From positions 31,566-95,565 of the forward strand of contig JAEDGC010000003.1 in assembly GCA_016297695.1 (NCBI GenBank): DNA of 64,000 nucleotides. The letters run 5' to 3'. Positions 54,701-63,035 of this stretch are shown in pieces; within the stretch, counting starts at the first letter, position 1, and the number at the start of each line of letters is the position of its first letter. The notes under the pieces are model-generated. The model made no database searches and was not told the origin of the DNA. It saw only the letters and a list, made by a program, of their open reading frames with translations. The translations under genes and the position numbers were made by a program. This stretch comes from Bacilli bacterium. Its GTDB lineage: Bacteria; Bacillota_I; Bacilli_A; RF39; UBA660.

Positions 54701-56775
54701 TCTGGAACCAAATAAAATCCGCCTTCGGCATAAACAGTTCCTAAATCTTTCTGGGCTGCTTTTTCGCCTTCACGTAATACATAATTATAGTCTATTTCTG
54801 AACCATTAATTTTACTTGTTTTACGATTACCATCTTGTACTACAGATGTTAATTCCCACCCTGATAATGTCATGGTATAATTATCTTTTTTACCATTACC
54901 TGCATATTTAAAATTTGCAGTTTTTGAATTAAATGGTAATACTATTTTTCTATTGGTATAATCATTTATACTTTCATTTTTATCTGTTATTTTTACATAA
55001 TAAGTGCGTGTTTCATAATTATTACTAGGATTGACTAAATTAACTTTAATAGAATTTGATGTAGAAGATGTTGAAATATCATTTAGATTAACATTAGATG
55101 AGTTATCTGTCTTCTTTTTTATTATAGGATACAAAGATTCATCATTATTTGTATACCAAAAAGCAATATCAGAATAACCTTTATCTTGATTTTGTCTAAT
55201 TGTATTACTATTACCCACATAGTAATCTACCATATATCTATAATTATTTAAATGTGCTTTAAATCCATCAGCAATAATATCATCATAGCTTTTTAAAATA
55301 GCATAAGTATTATCTATACCTGTATTAGTATCCATAGTATCTCCTTGCCATAAATAATAACAATATGTAGGAGACTCACTAGCATTAAACATATTACCAT
55401 TATAGACATATTGATAACTTTTACTACTTTTAATATCAAATTCACCATACATAGTAAGCAAGTATACTTTAGGATTATTATCATCAAATTTAGTATTATT
55501 TCCAGTTCTATACCCTACTAATCCTCCGACTACTAAATTACTATTTGATATTCCAGATGATTTAATTTTAGCATAACTGTATGAATTAGCTACTACTGTA
55601 CTTCCCGTAATATGTCCAACTATACTTCCAGCATACATTTCATTACTAGAATTTCTAGTTATGTTTAAAGTACTATCTAAGACACCTATATTATAAATCT
55701 TTGAATTTCCTTGAGCAGACCCTACTAATAAACCAGAATAATTTAATTCATTATTATTTATTTCTACTTCATTACCATCTAAAATAACATTTTTAATTGT
55801 GGCATCATTAACTAATCCAAATAAACCATTATATTTTCCAACTTCAATATCTAATCCTTTAATATGATGATAATCAAAGTCAATATTTCCTTTAAAAGGA
55901 TTCTTTTCATTTCCAATTGGTTTTAATTTAACGCCACTTAAGTCGATATTGTCTGTAACTTTATAATATAAACTATCAAAAGTCATATAATCACTTTGTC
56001 TATAATAAATATCAATCTCTGGTGTTACTATACGATATATATCAACTTCAAAAGAAGAATTTTCATAATATGATGCAACTTCAAATGTTATTTCATATCT
56101 AGAATTAACTTCTAAATTACAATCATAATCTATTAATAAAGTTCTTGTTTCAGCATTATAAGAATATGCACTATCAGGAATAACCTCTCCATTTAATTTT
56201 AAAGAACCAACAGTAGGAATATCTCTTTCATTATAGTCATCCATTTTAGAATGAAAACTTAAATAAATATTTTTTATACCTTTACCTGTTGTATTATCAA
56301 TAATTATTGAACCTGTTCCAACATATACTGTTCTATCAGAATTCCCAGTAAAAGAACTTGTTACATTAAATGATTTACTATACGAAAATTGACCTGTGAC
56401 TACTGAATTATCTGCCTTATAAATATACTTATTATCAAGCATATCATTTAATATTTCAAAGTGTCTGGCATTATTTATTATAAAGGGATTTTGTTTACTT
56501 CCATCACCACTAGCAAAATAATTTATTGAATTATCATATGTAGTATAATTTATTTTTTCTTTTTCTTTTTCATCCACAAGTTTTAAAAACCAAGCATCTT
56601 CAGGTTTATTTTGATTATAAACAACATTCATGTTAAATCCAACACGAGCTAAAGATTTATAAATACTTATTCCAACTATAATTACAAATAATAATACTCC
56701 AATTACAATAAATTTATTTTTTTTTAGAAATGAAAAAATGTGATTTATACGTAATTTTATTTTATCTTTTAACAT
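48694..56775 (-). CDS. Giant N-anchored repeat surface protein with YGGGN motifs
   Basis: About 2,693 residues from ATG 56773-56775 (after GGTGGTGAT). One transmembrane anchor at 20-45 and no sorting signal. N-terminal GLUG-like blocks (YNGLFGLVNDATIKNVILDGN, LVVGGLVGYRTGN), then a predicted beta-helix. Between about 1010 and 1825 there are some fifteen to eighteen NVYGGGN-type turns, each followed by a beta strand. A module at about 1443-1567 with flanking Glu/Pro linkers and many Trp resembles a CBM2-like carbohydrate-binding domain. The C-terminal 800 residues form several beta domains. Probably a long surface fibre or adhesin; it lies next to the TasA/SipW genes. Confidence 0.88.
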   Translation of the reverse strand: MLKDKIKLRINHIFSFLKKNKFIVIGVLLFVIIVGISIYKSLARVGFNMNVVYNQNKPEDAWFLKLVDEKEKEKINYTTYDNSINYFASGDGSKQNPFIINNARHFEILNDMLDNKYIYKADNSVVTGQFSYSKSFNVTSSFTGNSDRTVYVGTGSIIIDNTTGKGIKNIYLSFHSKMDDYNERDIPTVGSLKLNGEVIPDSAYSYNAETRTLLIDYDCNLEVNSRYEITFEVASYYENSSFEVDIYRIVTPEIDIYYRQSDYMTFDSLYYKVTDNIDLSGVKLKPIGNEKNPFKGNIDFDYHHIKGLDIEVGKYNGLFGLVNDATIKNVILDGNEVEINNNELNYSGLLVGSAQGNSKIYNIGVLDSTLNITRNSSNEMYAGSIVGHITGSTVVANSYSYAKIKSSGISNSNLVVGGLVGYRTGNNTKFDDNNPKVYLLTMYGEFDIKSSKSYQYVYNGNMFNASESPTYCYYLWQGDTMDTNTGIDNTYAILKSYDDIIADGFKAHLNNYRYMVDYYVGNSNTIRQNQDKGYSDIAFWYTNNDESLYPIIKKKTDNSSNVNLNDISTSSTSNSIKVNLVNPSNNYETRTYYVKITDKNESINDYTNRKIVLPFNSKTANFKYAGNGKKDNYTMTLSGWELTSVVQDGNRKTSKINGSEIDYNYVLREGEKAAQKDLGTVYAEGGFYLVPDGVTEITLSARFAYTIFAKDAYNDLVFNPTYTNGDSSSYGTTGSSDSNDGLTEETAVSTLNAVYDRIGQINQSDRQTIYDVVVMLCGNFHYNPTTSVDAGSTATSSNWVYYSNDRPLTIMSMDKDGDLEPDYSFYTRNVHDQDIPSLRFNFVNVLGIPQVGTINAKLNALTIMSGGSFEVTETAKTDRIDIRHFQASYLKLNGGYYDVYSVWVTEAKPLTKQYIYFGGYAKAIYFSAGNESRGVISSLQNDLPVFVVAGGRIETLASTYFSTVINASNDVRFYVDGGYINDFYTTYNASLMKSAKVYVNNSYINRYYAGGHTESAYVYGGVETNIKDSRIGQLYGGPEYGTIKKGSTLNIVNCTIDNFYGSGYGGTQTTEIKLVYVDSGSDVCESTDYYYNISNNCSHENTSYGSDTNRSYCFGRSSDEYGIETAFYSTTYSKAGCPSKAFAVYYSSLSAANVDKVTVNITNSTILKDFYGGGNKGIVDNSIVVNMDNTTVKGDLYGGGRSNAKETLEVYEDTTGYEPPTFISYTIDTEAVYPQKYTYTWSGDKTKFNNSSVNTTEKLIYSENDGKLGNVNGNIYLNIKNSTIENNVYGGGNLSEVIGNIYINLSDNNSIKGNVYGGGNEAEVTGNIDLRIKNQPLENVYGGGKLGDVEGTSTITVSDSDVKNVYGGGNEASVTNTKLYLEKGNITNVYGGSNKTGTVSNSEVYAGYKNEVTAETKPAEEEESETPSTPTEPTVPYLPDLDTCKKRDITYGYSYVNNMFNFEVTNNTDYDFTSWSVVIKFANVTAESTNNWSGHKNTWNTTEELTITHWGQWYEPNTTTLPKNSTTKLFDNNYPLEIDGTDVEVTSVVITAYDESGNEYTNTICKDEDNKNPENPDPEVPDSGEEENPVEEVIFANVVNIYGGNNQGGLCENTKVYVKDAEVTNVYGGGNLATTTNTYVKLEKGSTILANVYGGGNEAPVTEDTFVILDKTYIKKSAYAGGNGTKATVEGNTEIITAGDTLIEHNLFGGGNAAETGLNSKNNSIAKVNITGGTIKNNVYGGANTSKIFGYTKLDIGPKIEGYDSSAIHIYGTVFGGGEANASGSEDYDYSYISVTKGIDLNIDAKDNNIIIDGSIFGSGNASSTSGYSNIKIYNFGERKLPKNLISIQRASNLLLYNSSINLSGATDRTNQFNSIVYSLSRIDSLTLANDSTMYMQNGTNVVKEFNSVLMNGSETSLATVKIQNGEITKNVDNRLYMVVNKAFNIIDSENLSTGTFGSVNGMSFLGLFENDREKIPSTGIYNSNYNTGDVVSTEEIFQFYSGSYVMGLHKNNHDIEKDGFYTNYVDDSNTIEVKYIEPTPEDAKYYRWDVGTAAHTYEISLTASKFATMGTAELPLLGFEKPNTYFDLISYNDNSLESGVKLINPDDIPRITKKNADALTTFGLEMSSSNANWLTDGTTYFVSDEDASKIMGTKTYITNNTNEIPTFNFIFAHSKNISEDKKLGSVTIGLLSYTPIDEVTYEIQRIYINVYLDTKYYENDNYESSMTPGKEYELFVNSKTDITSTSSLSAYFSLLVKKDKSIYTDAYHRVLISNFKLPENTRITMIDRTVEKKPVYYYYDVDNSDKNTEYVSNKDGIETEFYIYPLADFVAMGSTSPGNNYDDVEANKKYFNAELGVSEEEFIFIVDYSEANITEDITNAELLLELKDEDECTHYDSLGVSHSNMVYNIYADANSSIEIEMTPDKETAYHGYDFNIEAILDFSEKVIDMVTIKDTNYIQDKMGLKLSFYNSNGEKINGTTLFGTVFTINGKKYYADIDGSIRANIADLVSDIKVNINVNLEKSVLPTDRYKIVLEAFGSPDGLYYGLTSSGMKSLEMDIVNENYGLNSTVDKNSVIVDKVTGLDKNNSNEITYNIEYSSQFNNPNIRVILYRRKYDTNYSLEYEAVDLKDYVLNELIKVNEKEYLVSNNINEINEFTIHLKDNLKSGTYRMTFELYNNDSYIDEVYSYLIIR

Positions 56776-56845
56776 ATAAATCACCACCATACCTTTACTA
56801 TCTTAATATTACTAATTATACTATAAAATACAGTAAAAATATATA

Positions 56846-57988
56846 TTAATTATTTATTTTTAATATTTCTCTAATATCTAAAATTTCTTCTTCATATTCT
56901 TTCAAATCAATAGCAATAATTTTTCTTATTTCTTTATAATCTTTCTCTTGCTTAGCACGAATTTTTTTATACTCTGCTTTTATAATTTTTAAAAATTTTT
57001 CCTCTTCTATAAAAGTATCATGAGTAAGATAATTACTTATATTGTGTTTTAAATAATTTAAATTGATTTCATCTACTTCTTCTTCGGTATTATTTTCTAA
57101 AGCTTCTTTATTTCCAATTATTGAATAATTTAGTAAAAATGCTGTATTTAATTTTTTTTCAATCTCTCTATTATTTGAATAATTTCTAGAATATTTTGTT
57201 TCTTTTTTTATATTCTTATCATATGTTTCTAAAAAATGCCATAAATACTCTGCTCTTTGAAAATTTGGATTTTTTAAAATTATATTTGTTTTCTTAATCG
57301 GACTTTTTACTTCCAAGACATTAAGTTCTTTAAGAGTTTTATAAAACATTGTATTTCTTAAAGCATGTACTTTATTTCTGATATCAATTATTCTTTCATT
57401 TAATCTTTTGGTCTTTTCTTTGTTACTTATAGATTTATCTTCAAGAGATTCAATATTCAATTTAATGTTGATAAACTCATCATTTTTTTTAGTTTGAGCA
57501 TTATAAGAAAGGGTTTTATTATTCATAGAACTATTATTTTCTAAAGCAAGAATTCCATAATTTTCTATAAAATCCACCATTTTATTTATCAAAGTATATA
57601 TAAATCTATTTTCATATATATCCATCGTTTCTTCACGAGTAATATTTAATATTTTTGATGGTCTTATTTCGCCAGTTTTTTCATCATATTTGCTAACAAA
57701 ACCAGAATGCTGAGTTAAATGAACAACTGATTCAACTGATATTTTTTTTGATTTTTCAACCTGAACTATTTCTTCATTATTTAAAATAAATACTTTAGGT
57801 TCTTTTGTAATATTTTCTATATAACGAATTGTATCTTCCATCACATCAAGCCAAGTAAAATCATATTCACACTTAAAATAATGAACATTATATTTTAAAT
57901 CTGATTCAATATTTGACAAAAATACATTCTTTTGTGTATCTGAAATATTCGAATAATCATTAAATAATTGTAATTCATCATTTTTCAT
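56846..57988 (-). CDS. DUF2357-like partner of the AAA+ ATPase
   Basis: 380 residues, no membrane segment. ESVVHLTQHSGFVSKYDEKTGEIRPSKILNITREETMDIYENRFIYTLINKM resembles the DUF2357 region found in McrC-like partners of McrB ATPases, with the E-N-R-F line. The second half is helical. It starts 10 bases after the AAA+ gene, as McrBC pairs do, but I see no PD-(D/E)xK nuclease motif. It may be an adaptor rather than a nuclease. Confidence 0.6.
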   Translation of the reverse strand: MKNDELQLFNDYSNISDTQKNVFLSNIESDLKYNVHYFKCEYDFTWLDVMEDTIRYIENITKEPKVFILNNEEIVQVEKSKKISVESVVHLTQHSGFVSKYDEKTGEIRPSKILNITREETMDIYENRFIYTLINKMVDFIENYGILALENNSSMNNKTLSYNAQTKKNDEFINIKLNIESLEDKSISNKEKTKRLNERIIDIRNKVHALRNTMFYKTLKELNVLEVKSPIKKTNIILKNPNFQRAEYLWHFLETYDKNIKKETKYSRNYSNNREIEKKLNTAFLLNYSIIGNKEALENNTEEEVDEINLNYLKHNISNYLTHDTFIEEEKFLKIIKAEYKKIRAKQEKDYKEIRKIIAIDLKEYEEEILDIREILKINN

Positions 57989-57998
57989 GATCTCACTC

Positions 57999-59516
57999 CT
58001 ATGCTAATTTTTTTAATCTTCTTAAATACTCTTTACATTCATTAAAATTTGTTTTACCAAATTTTTTATCCATAAATGCTATTAAACCATCTATTTCATC
58101 TCTAATATAGCTAATATTTAATTGTTCAAATTTTCTTAATATTTTTCTAGCAATAAAGTAATCTACAGCATCTACTTCTGTGCCACCACATGCAACAAAT
58201 ACTGGAACAAAACCACGCATGTGTTTAACGATACGATTACCAAACGCAATTCTAAAATGCTGAATTACATAATCGTCTAATTCTTCAATTTTAGTATACA
58301 TTTCATCTGTTAGTGGATGTTCTTCACAAGCTTTTGCAAACAATCCTTCTAAATAAGAAGCATTAATATTCATTGAATCAACTTCTTTATATTCAAATGG
58401 TTTTCCTTTATCATTTATGTCAATTGGCATTGCCCTGTCATATACTTTATCGGTAACCATAAAAGTTGAGTCATCATTGTTAATTGTTCCAATATACCAC
58501 ATATTTCCTGGTATTCTTAATTTGCCATTTTCTAATTTAATAGGGTCATCACTTGCAGGTGATGGAACTATTTCAAGTAACCATTCATCACGATTTGGAA
58601 GTTCCAAAATAGATAACATTTCAGCAAAATAATATTCAACACGAGCTATGTTCATTTCATCTAGAACCATTGTATATACATCATCTGTATAACTGGCTTT
58701 ATAAATTTCAGCTAAAACCTCTGTCTCATTAAATTTTTTTGTAAATTCATTTAAATATCCAAAAAATTCAGTTCTATCTCTCCATGATGGTTGCACTGAT
58801 GCAATACATGAATCATTATTAACAAATTTTCCCCAAGCATAAGCAAGAGATGTTTTACCTGTACCAGAAATACCTTGTAAAATAACAAGTTTAGTTGAAG
58901 CTATAGCAGATAAGAAGATAATTATCATTTCTTCACTATAATATAATCCTAATTTAGAAGCAGCAAAATTTCTAAAAAGATCGACTAATTCTGGCAAAGT
59001 AAAAGTATTATTATAATTAGCTGGTTTATAATTTTTATAAGCTAAATCAATAGCAGTAAGTTTAGTAAATCTAGCATCACTTGCATCAATGACTTCCTCA
59101 AGTGCAGTATTTTCTTCTAATTCTTCACCTGGTTTTAATCCTAGTTGACTAACTTTCATTGACATAATACTATCTTTTTCTTTTTGTAATTTAACTACTT
59201 GTTCTTGTAATTTTCCAACTTCATTTAATACATCTTCTTGTTCTAACACTCTTTTTCTAAACACAAATAATCTTTTTATTAACCATATTATTAAAATTGT
59301 TATTACTATTAACAAGACAACAAACAATATTATAGAAATGATTTGAATAATAAGCATTCCACCTGTCATTTCACCATCATATTCATGAATTACTTTAATA
59401 TAATTTGGAATGTTAAATATTTCTTTAAATCCATTAAAAATTCCTAAAGCGATAGTTTTAATACCATTAAAAAATATTGTTAAAAAATCAAATAAAAATC
59501 TAACTAATGTATCCAT
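57999..59516 (-). CDS. Membrane-anchored McrB-like AAA+ ATPase
   Basis: 505 residues. Two N-terminal hydrophobic segments (about 1-28, 52-85), a coiled coil (about 92-120), then an AAA+ domain: Walker A GISGTGKTS near residue 215, Walker B MVLDEMNIARVEYYF near 287, and WYIGTINNDDSTF near 345 matching the McrB sensor region (NxxD-type). McrB proteins use GTP or ATP to drive DNA translocation, but this one is tethered to the membrane and sits in a surface-protein locus, upstream of the giant adhesin. It may act as a remodelling motor for secretion or assembly. Confidence 0.82.
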   Translation of the reverse strand: MDTLVRFLFDFLTIFFNGIKTIALGIFNGFKEIFNIPNYIKVIHEYDGEMTGGMLIIQIISIILFVVLLIVITILIIWLIKRLFVFRKRVLEQEDVLNEVGKLQEQVVKLQKEKDSIMSMKVSQLGLKPGEELEENTALEEVIDASDARFTKLTAIDLAYKNYKPANYNNTFTLPELVDLFRNFAASKLGLYYSEEMIIIFLSAIASTKLVILQGISGTGKTSLAYAWGKFVNNDSCIASVQPSWRDRTEFFGYLNEFTKKFNETEVLAEIYKASYTDDVYTMVLDEMNIARVEYYFAEMLSILELPNRDEWLLEIVPSPASDDPIKLENGKLRIPGNMWYIGTINNDDSTFMVTDKVYDRAMPIDINDKGKPFEYKEVDSMNINASYLEGLFAKACEEHPLTDEMYTKIEELDDYVIQHFRIAFGNRIVKHMRGFVPVFVACGGTEVDAVDYFIARKILRKFEQLNISYIRDEIDGLIAFMDKKFGKTNFNECKEYLRRLKKLA

Positions 59517-59519
59517 CTT

Positions 59520-59779
59520 TTTTACTTCCTCTACTATTATTTAATTATATCATATAATGATTACTTTCCAATAAAAATTTAGATGATAAAATTAATAAAT
59601 TATTTATTACTCTTTGTTTACATAGCTTTAAATCCTTTGTTTATGATGGTAAATATAAAATGTGTGCATAACTTTTGATTTAATGCACACATTTTGCACA
59701 CAAATTAGCGTTTTTGGACAAAAAATGTCCATTTTTATGAATTTTTTATTTTTTTAAAATCTCGCCCTTATAAAATAAG
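59520..59779. other. Intergenic region with inverted repeats
   Basis: No gene. AAAATGTGTGCAT (59657-59669) and ATGCACACATTTT (59683-59695) form a perfect 13-bp inverted repeat, and GGACA-AAAAA-TGTCC (59716-59730) a second hairpin followed by ATTTTT. These are probable terminators between the fibre locus and the accessory region; the first can also read as a regulatory palindrome. Confidence 0.5.
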
Positions 59780-59890
59780 TTATTTCCCACAACATTGCTT
59801 ATATTTCTTACCAGAGTCAAATGAACTGAATATTCCTATATTATCAGTATTGTCAGTATTTATAGTACTATCTGTACCATTATTATTTAT
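59780..59890 (-). pseudogene. SEC-C motif gene remnant (1)
   Basis: An open minus-strand frame of 36 codons ends GKKYKQCCGK and a stop, the end of a SEC-C zinc motif (normally CPCGSGKKYKKCCG). The first Cys pair is gone and no start codon or upstream coding sequence is present. It is a 3' remnant of a decayed gene; a similar tail occurs at 63036-63146. Confidence 0.6.
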
Positions 59891-59968
59891 CTACTGTGGA
59901 TAAAATGTGGACATTGCCATCATTCGTTTAAATGTATAAGTATATCATATTTTGAAATTATATAACGA

Positions 59969-60988
59969 TTACTTATCTCCTATCTTTTTAGTTTCAGTTA
60001 TTAATTTATCAAAATCTGAAACATAGTTGTTATCTTGAATAACTTTATATTTTTCATATTCACTAAATGCTTTATCTTTTGCCATTTCGTGAGATACTTT
60101 ACCTTTTCCATCTAATACTTCATAATGAAAAACTTTTAATGCATTTTCAACTTCATTTTTCCAATCATCCATATACATTGCAATATTTCTTTCGGCATTA
60201 TTCTCTGCAATATCTAAAAATAAGTTGACTAAATTATTTAAATTTTTAATTTCTTTTTCTTCTAAATAGTTTTTAGCAATAATTACATCAGATTTTAATA
60301 TTTTACCATCAGGAGAATTTTCCCAAGTAGTAAGACCCATATTATCTTTTTTTGCATCTACTCTATTATAGATAATTTCAGCTGCTGTTTTTCCAGTAAT
60401 TGCAAAATGAAATTTATTTTGAATTGTTTTATAGAATGTTGTTGCGGTTTCACTATTTTTATCATAATCAATAGAACATTCTGCAAATATATCAGTAATT
60501 TTTTGATAAAACATTCTTTCACTTGTACGAATTAATTTAATCCTTTCAAGTAATCTTTTAAAGTATTCTTGATCTGACTTTCTTGCCTTCATAAATCTTT
60601 CATCATTTAAAGCAAAGCCTTGAACCATATAATCTTTTATTATTTTATTTGCCCAAGTTCTAAATTTTATCGCTTTTTTTGAATTAACTCTAAAACCGAT
60701 AGAAATAATCATATCAAGATTATAATACTTGGTATTATAAGTTTGTTTCCCATCATTACCCACATGTGCAATTTTTGCACATGTGCTATTTTCACTTAAT
60801 TCTTCATCTTTATAGATATTGTTAATATGTCTAACAATACCACTTCTATCAATATTAAAAAGCGTTGATAATGCTTCGGTATTTAACCAAACATCTTCAT
60901 TTTCAAGTAATACTTCAATCTGTGTATTTCCATTTTCATCATTATAAAATAAAATATTGTTTTCATTTCCAATTAATTTATCCGTCAT
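59969..60988 (-). CDS. RhuM-family protein
   Basis: 339 residues matching the RhuM/virulence-protein family: VWLNTEALSTLFNIDRSGIVRHINNIYKDEEL, then TKYYNLDMIISIGFRVNSKKAIKFRTWANKIIKDYMVQGF. The start is a Bro-N-like DNA-binding region. RhuM genes are common in genomic islands and defence-rich regions; their function is unresolved. Its position next to a broken integrase fits an accessory island. Confidence 0.88.
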   Translation of the reverse strand: MTDKLIGNENNILFYNDENGNTQIEVLLENEDVWLNTEALSTLFNIDRSGIVRHINNIYKDEELSENSTCAKIAHVGNDGKQTYNTKYYNLDMIISIGFRVNSKKAIKFRTWANKIIKDYMVQGFALNDERFMKARKSDQEYFKRLLERIKLIRTSERMFYQKITDIFAECSIDYDKNSETATTFYKTIQNKFHFAITGKTAAEIIYNRVDAKKDNMGLTTWENSPDGKILKSDVIIAKNYLEEKEIKNLNNLVNLFLDIAENNAERNIAMYMDDWKNEVENALKVFHYEVLDGKGKVSHEMAKDKAFSEYEKYKVIQDNNYVSDFDKLITETKKIGDK

Positions 60989-61092
60989 CTTTTGCCTCCT
61001 TTAATATTATTTGATAAGTAATTTCTTAAATATATTATACTATTTTTTATAATGTTTAACAATTAATTTGATTGAATTCGACCAAATTAAAT

Positions 61093-61813
61093 TTAATGAA
61101 AATTTGTTGTTTTTTCATACATTTCAGTCACTTTTTTCTTATCTTCTTTTGTACTAGAAATATAATATTTTTCAGTTGTTTCTATTCGCTTATGTCCTAA
61201 CACTTCAGCAATATCTTTTATCTCATAACCACTTCTTAAACTAATTGTTGCAAAACTTCCTCTTAAATCATAGAATCTGCACTTTATTCCTAATTCATGA
61301 TGAATTACTTTAAAAGGATATTTAACAATATCAGTTCCAGAATACGTTCTATATTTCCTAGTAAACACCATTTCTACTCTATTACGTTTAGAATTACTTT
61401 CTATGATTTTATATTCCACTAACTTACCATACTTATTTTTAACTTCTTCTAAAATATAGTGTTTGTAATTTTTACCATATTTTTTCTTATATTTATTTTG
61501 TAATTCTTTATAATCATATAATATTGAATATAAAGTATCACATATATAGACTTCTCTATGACTACCTATTGTTTTAGTAGTGCCTAAATACCATCTACTA
61601 TTTTCTTCTTTATCTTTTGCATACACTGTTTTATTTATTTTAATAATTCTATTATCTAAATCTATATCATCCCAAGTTAACGCAAATACTTCACCTGTTC
61701 TCATTCCTGTATAACAAGCAGTAAGAAATGCAGTTATAAATACTTTATTATTTTTAAATCTATTTAAGATAAACTTTATCTCTTCATTAGTATAAACATG
61801 ACCTATATCGTTT
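61093..61813 (-). pseudogene. Tyrosine integrase, catalytic part (downstream of frameshift)
   Basis: The catalytic domain is complete: MRTGEVFALTWDDID (first catalytic Arg), HHELGIKCRFYDLRGSFATISLRSGYEIKDIAEVLGHKRIETTEKYY (H-x-x-R-like box, GHK and Tyr). The frame is open from just after an eight-A run near 61808-61822 and also encodes GHVYTNEEIKFILNRF and FITAFLTACYTG before the first ATG at 61704. It is the continuation of the N-terminal fragment in another frame. Confidence 0.85.
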
Positions 61814-62290
61814 TTTTTAATTCAAATGATAAAACTCTCGGTATTTGTAAGTCTGCTGCTGGATTATTTTTTATAAATCCAAAATAATATGTTGCATCTC
61901 TTAATGAACTTTTAATTACTTTTTGATAATTTCTTAATGCTTCCTTTGTAGTTGATGTTTGATATAATTTTAATAATGCTTGATTAAGAATAAACGATGT
62001 TATATTAGATAATTTATAATTACCTAATTCTCTTTTTATATTACCAAAAGCTTCTCTATATCTTTTGGCTGCGGAATATTTATAATTAATCTCAAAATAT
62101 TCTTTCATCCAGTAATCTAAATATTCAGAATATAACATATTACATTCTGTAACACTTCCTTTTGCCCTTATATATATGCTTCTTTTTTAGTTCTAAAACC
62201 TGACTTGGATATTTGTTTTCTTTTTCCATTAACCTTCCCTGCTTTAAATCTGTATTAATATAAATTATTTCGCTTTCTTATAGATATCAT
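61803..62290 (-). pseudogene. Tyrosine integrase, N-terminal part (frameshifted)
   Basis: 61803-62138 encodes the SAM-like core-binding domain (LDYWMKEYFEINYKYSAAKRYREAFGNI). It ends in an eight-A run, where one base change of frame joins it to the catalytic part. Upstream, 62139-62290 encodes pieces of an AP2-like arm-binding domain (GKRKQISKSGFRTKKEA) interrupted by frameshifts and a stop. With several lesions the gene is probably dead. Confidence 0.8.
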
Positions 62291-62330
62291 ATTATCTTCA
62301 TCCTTCTTTCCATAAACTATTTTACATCCA

Positions 62331-62356
62331 AAAAGCATTAACAATATGTTAATACT
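62331..62356 (-). terminator. Terminator after the acetyltransferase gene
   Basis: Minus strand GTATTAACA-TAT-TGTTAATGC followed by TTTTT. Confidence 0.75.
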
Positions 62357-62374
62357 TTTTGAATGTTAATATTA

Positions 62375-62899
62375 TTATTTTGCTTTACTATAATATTCTA
62401 CACCAGAATATGTTCCATCCTTATTAAGTCTTCTATTAGCAATATATCCATCTTTTTTAAAACCTGCTTTTTCCATTACTCTAGATGATTGTTTATTTAA
62501 TTCATTGCATGAACATTCAACTAAATAGTATCCACTATCCAACAAATAATCTGATACGGCCTTTAAAGCCTCAGAAGCATATCCTTTTCCCCAATAATCA
62601 TACAATATTACATAACCAACGTTACAATAGTTATGCTTTTTTTCAATTCCATTTACTGATATATTTCCAATAGGTGTATTATCATCTTTTAAAGTTATTA
62701 CCCATTTTTCATATTTTGAATTATCTGCATTTTTTATCCAATCTTTAATACACTCTAATTCTTCCTCCATTGTCAAATTAGGAAATTTAATATATTTTGC
62801 TAATCTATTATCTGTTAATACTTCATGTTGCATATCAATATCAGATTCTTTATATCTTCTTAGAACTAATCGTTCTGTTTCTAACCTTGGACTTAGCAT
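62375..62899 (-). CDS. GNAT-family N-acetyltransferase (RimJ/L-like)
   Basis: 174 residues from ATG 62897-62899, eight bases after AGGAG. LETERLVLRRYKESDIDMQHEVLTD and IGNISVNGIEKKHNYCNVGYVILYDYWGKGYASEALKAVSDYLL contain the acetyl-CoA loop (GKGYASEA), and SRVMEKAGFKKDG closes the RimJ/L-type GNAT fold. It transfers acetyl to an amine; the substrate (protein N-terminus, antibiotic or small molecule) is not evident. Confidence 0.9.
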   Translation of the reverse strand: MLSPRLETERLVLRRYKESDIDMQHEVLTDNRLAKYIKFPNLTMEEELECIKDWIKNADNSKYEKWVITLKDDNTPIGNISVNGIEKKHNYCNVGYVILYDYWGKGYASEALKAVSDYLLDSGYYLVECSCNELNKQSSRVMEKAGFKKDGYIANRRLNKDGTYSGVEYYSKAK

Positions 62900-62935
62900 T
62901 AAATCAACTCCTACATATATTATACCATTAATGAT

Positions 62936-62975
62936 ATAAAAAAGGATGTCCACATTAAATTCTTGTCTACATCCT
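62936..62975 (-). terminator. Terminator upstream of the acetyltransferase gene
   Basis: Minus strand GGATGT...ACATCC with a 20-base loop and a T-run; it ends transcription coming from the gene at 63195. Confidence 0.7.
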
Positions 62976-63035
62976 TACTTAGGTTCCTTTAGTATAATGT
63001 GGATAAGTTATGAACTCAATCCAATTTACTAATTT

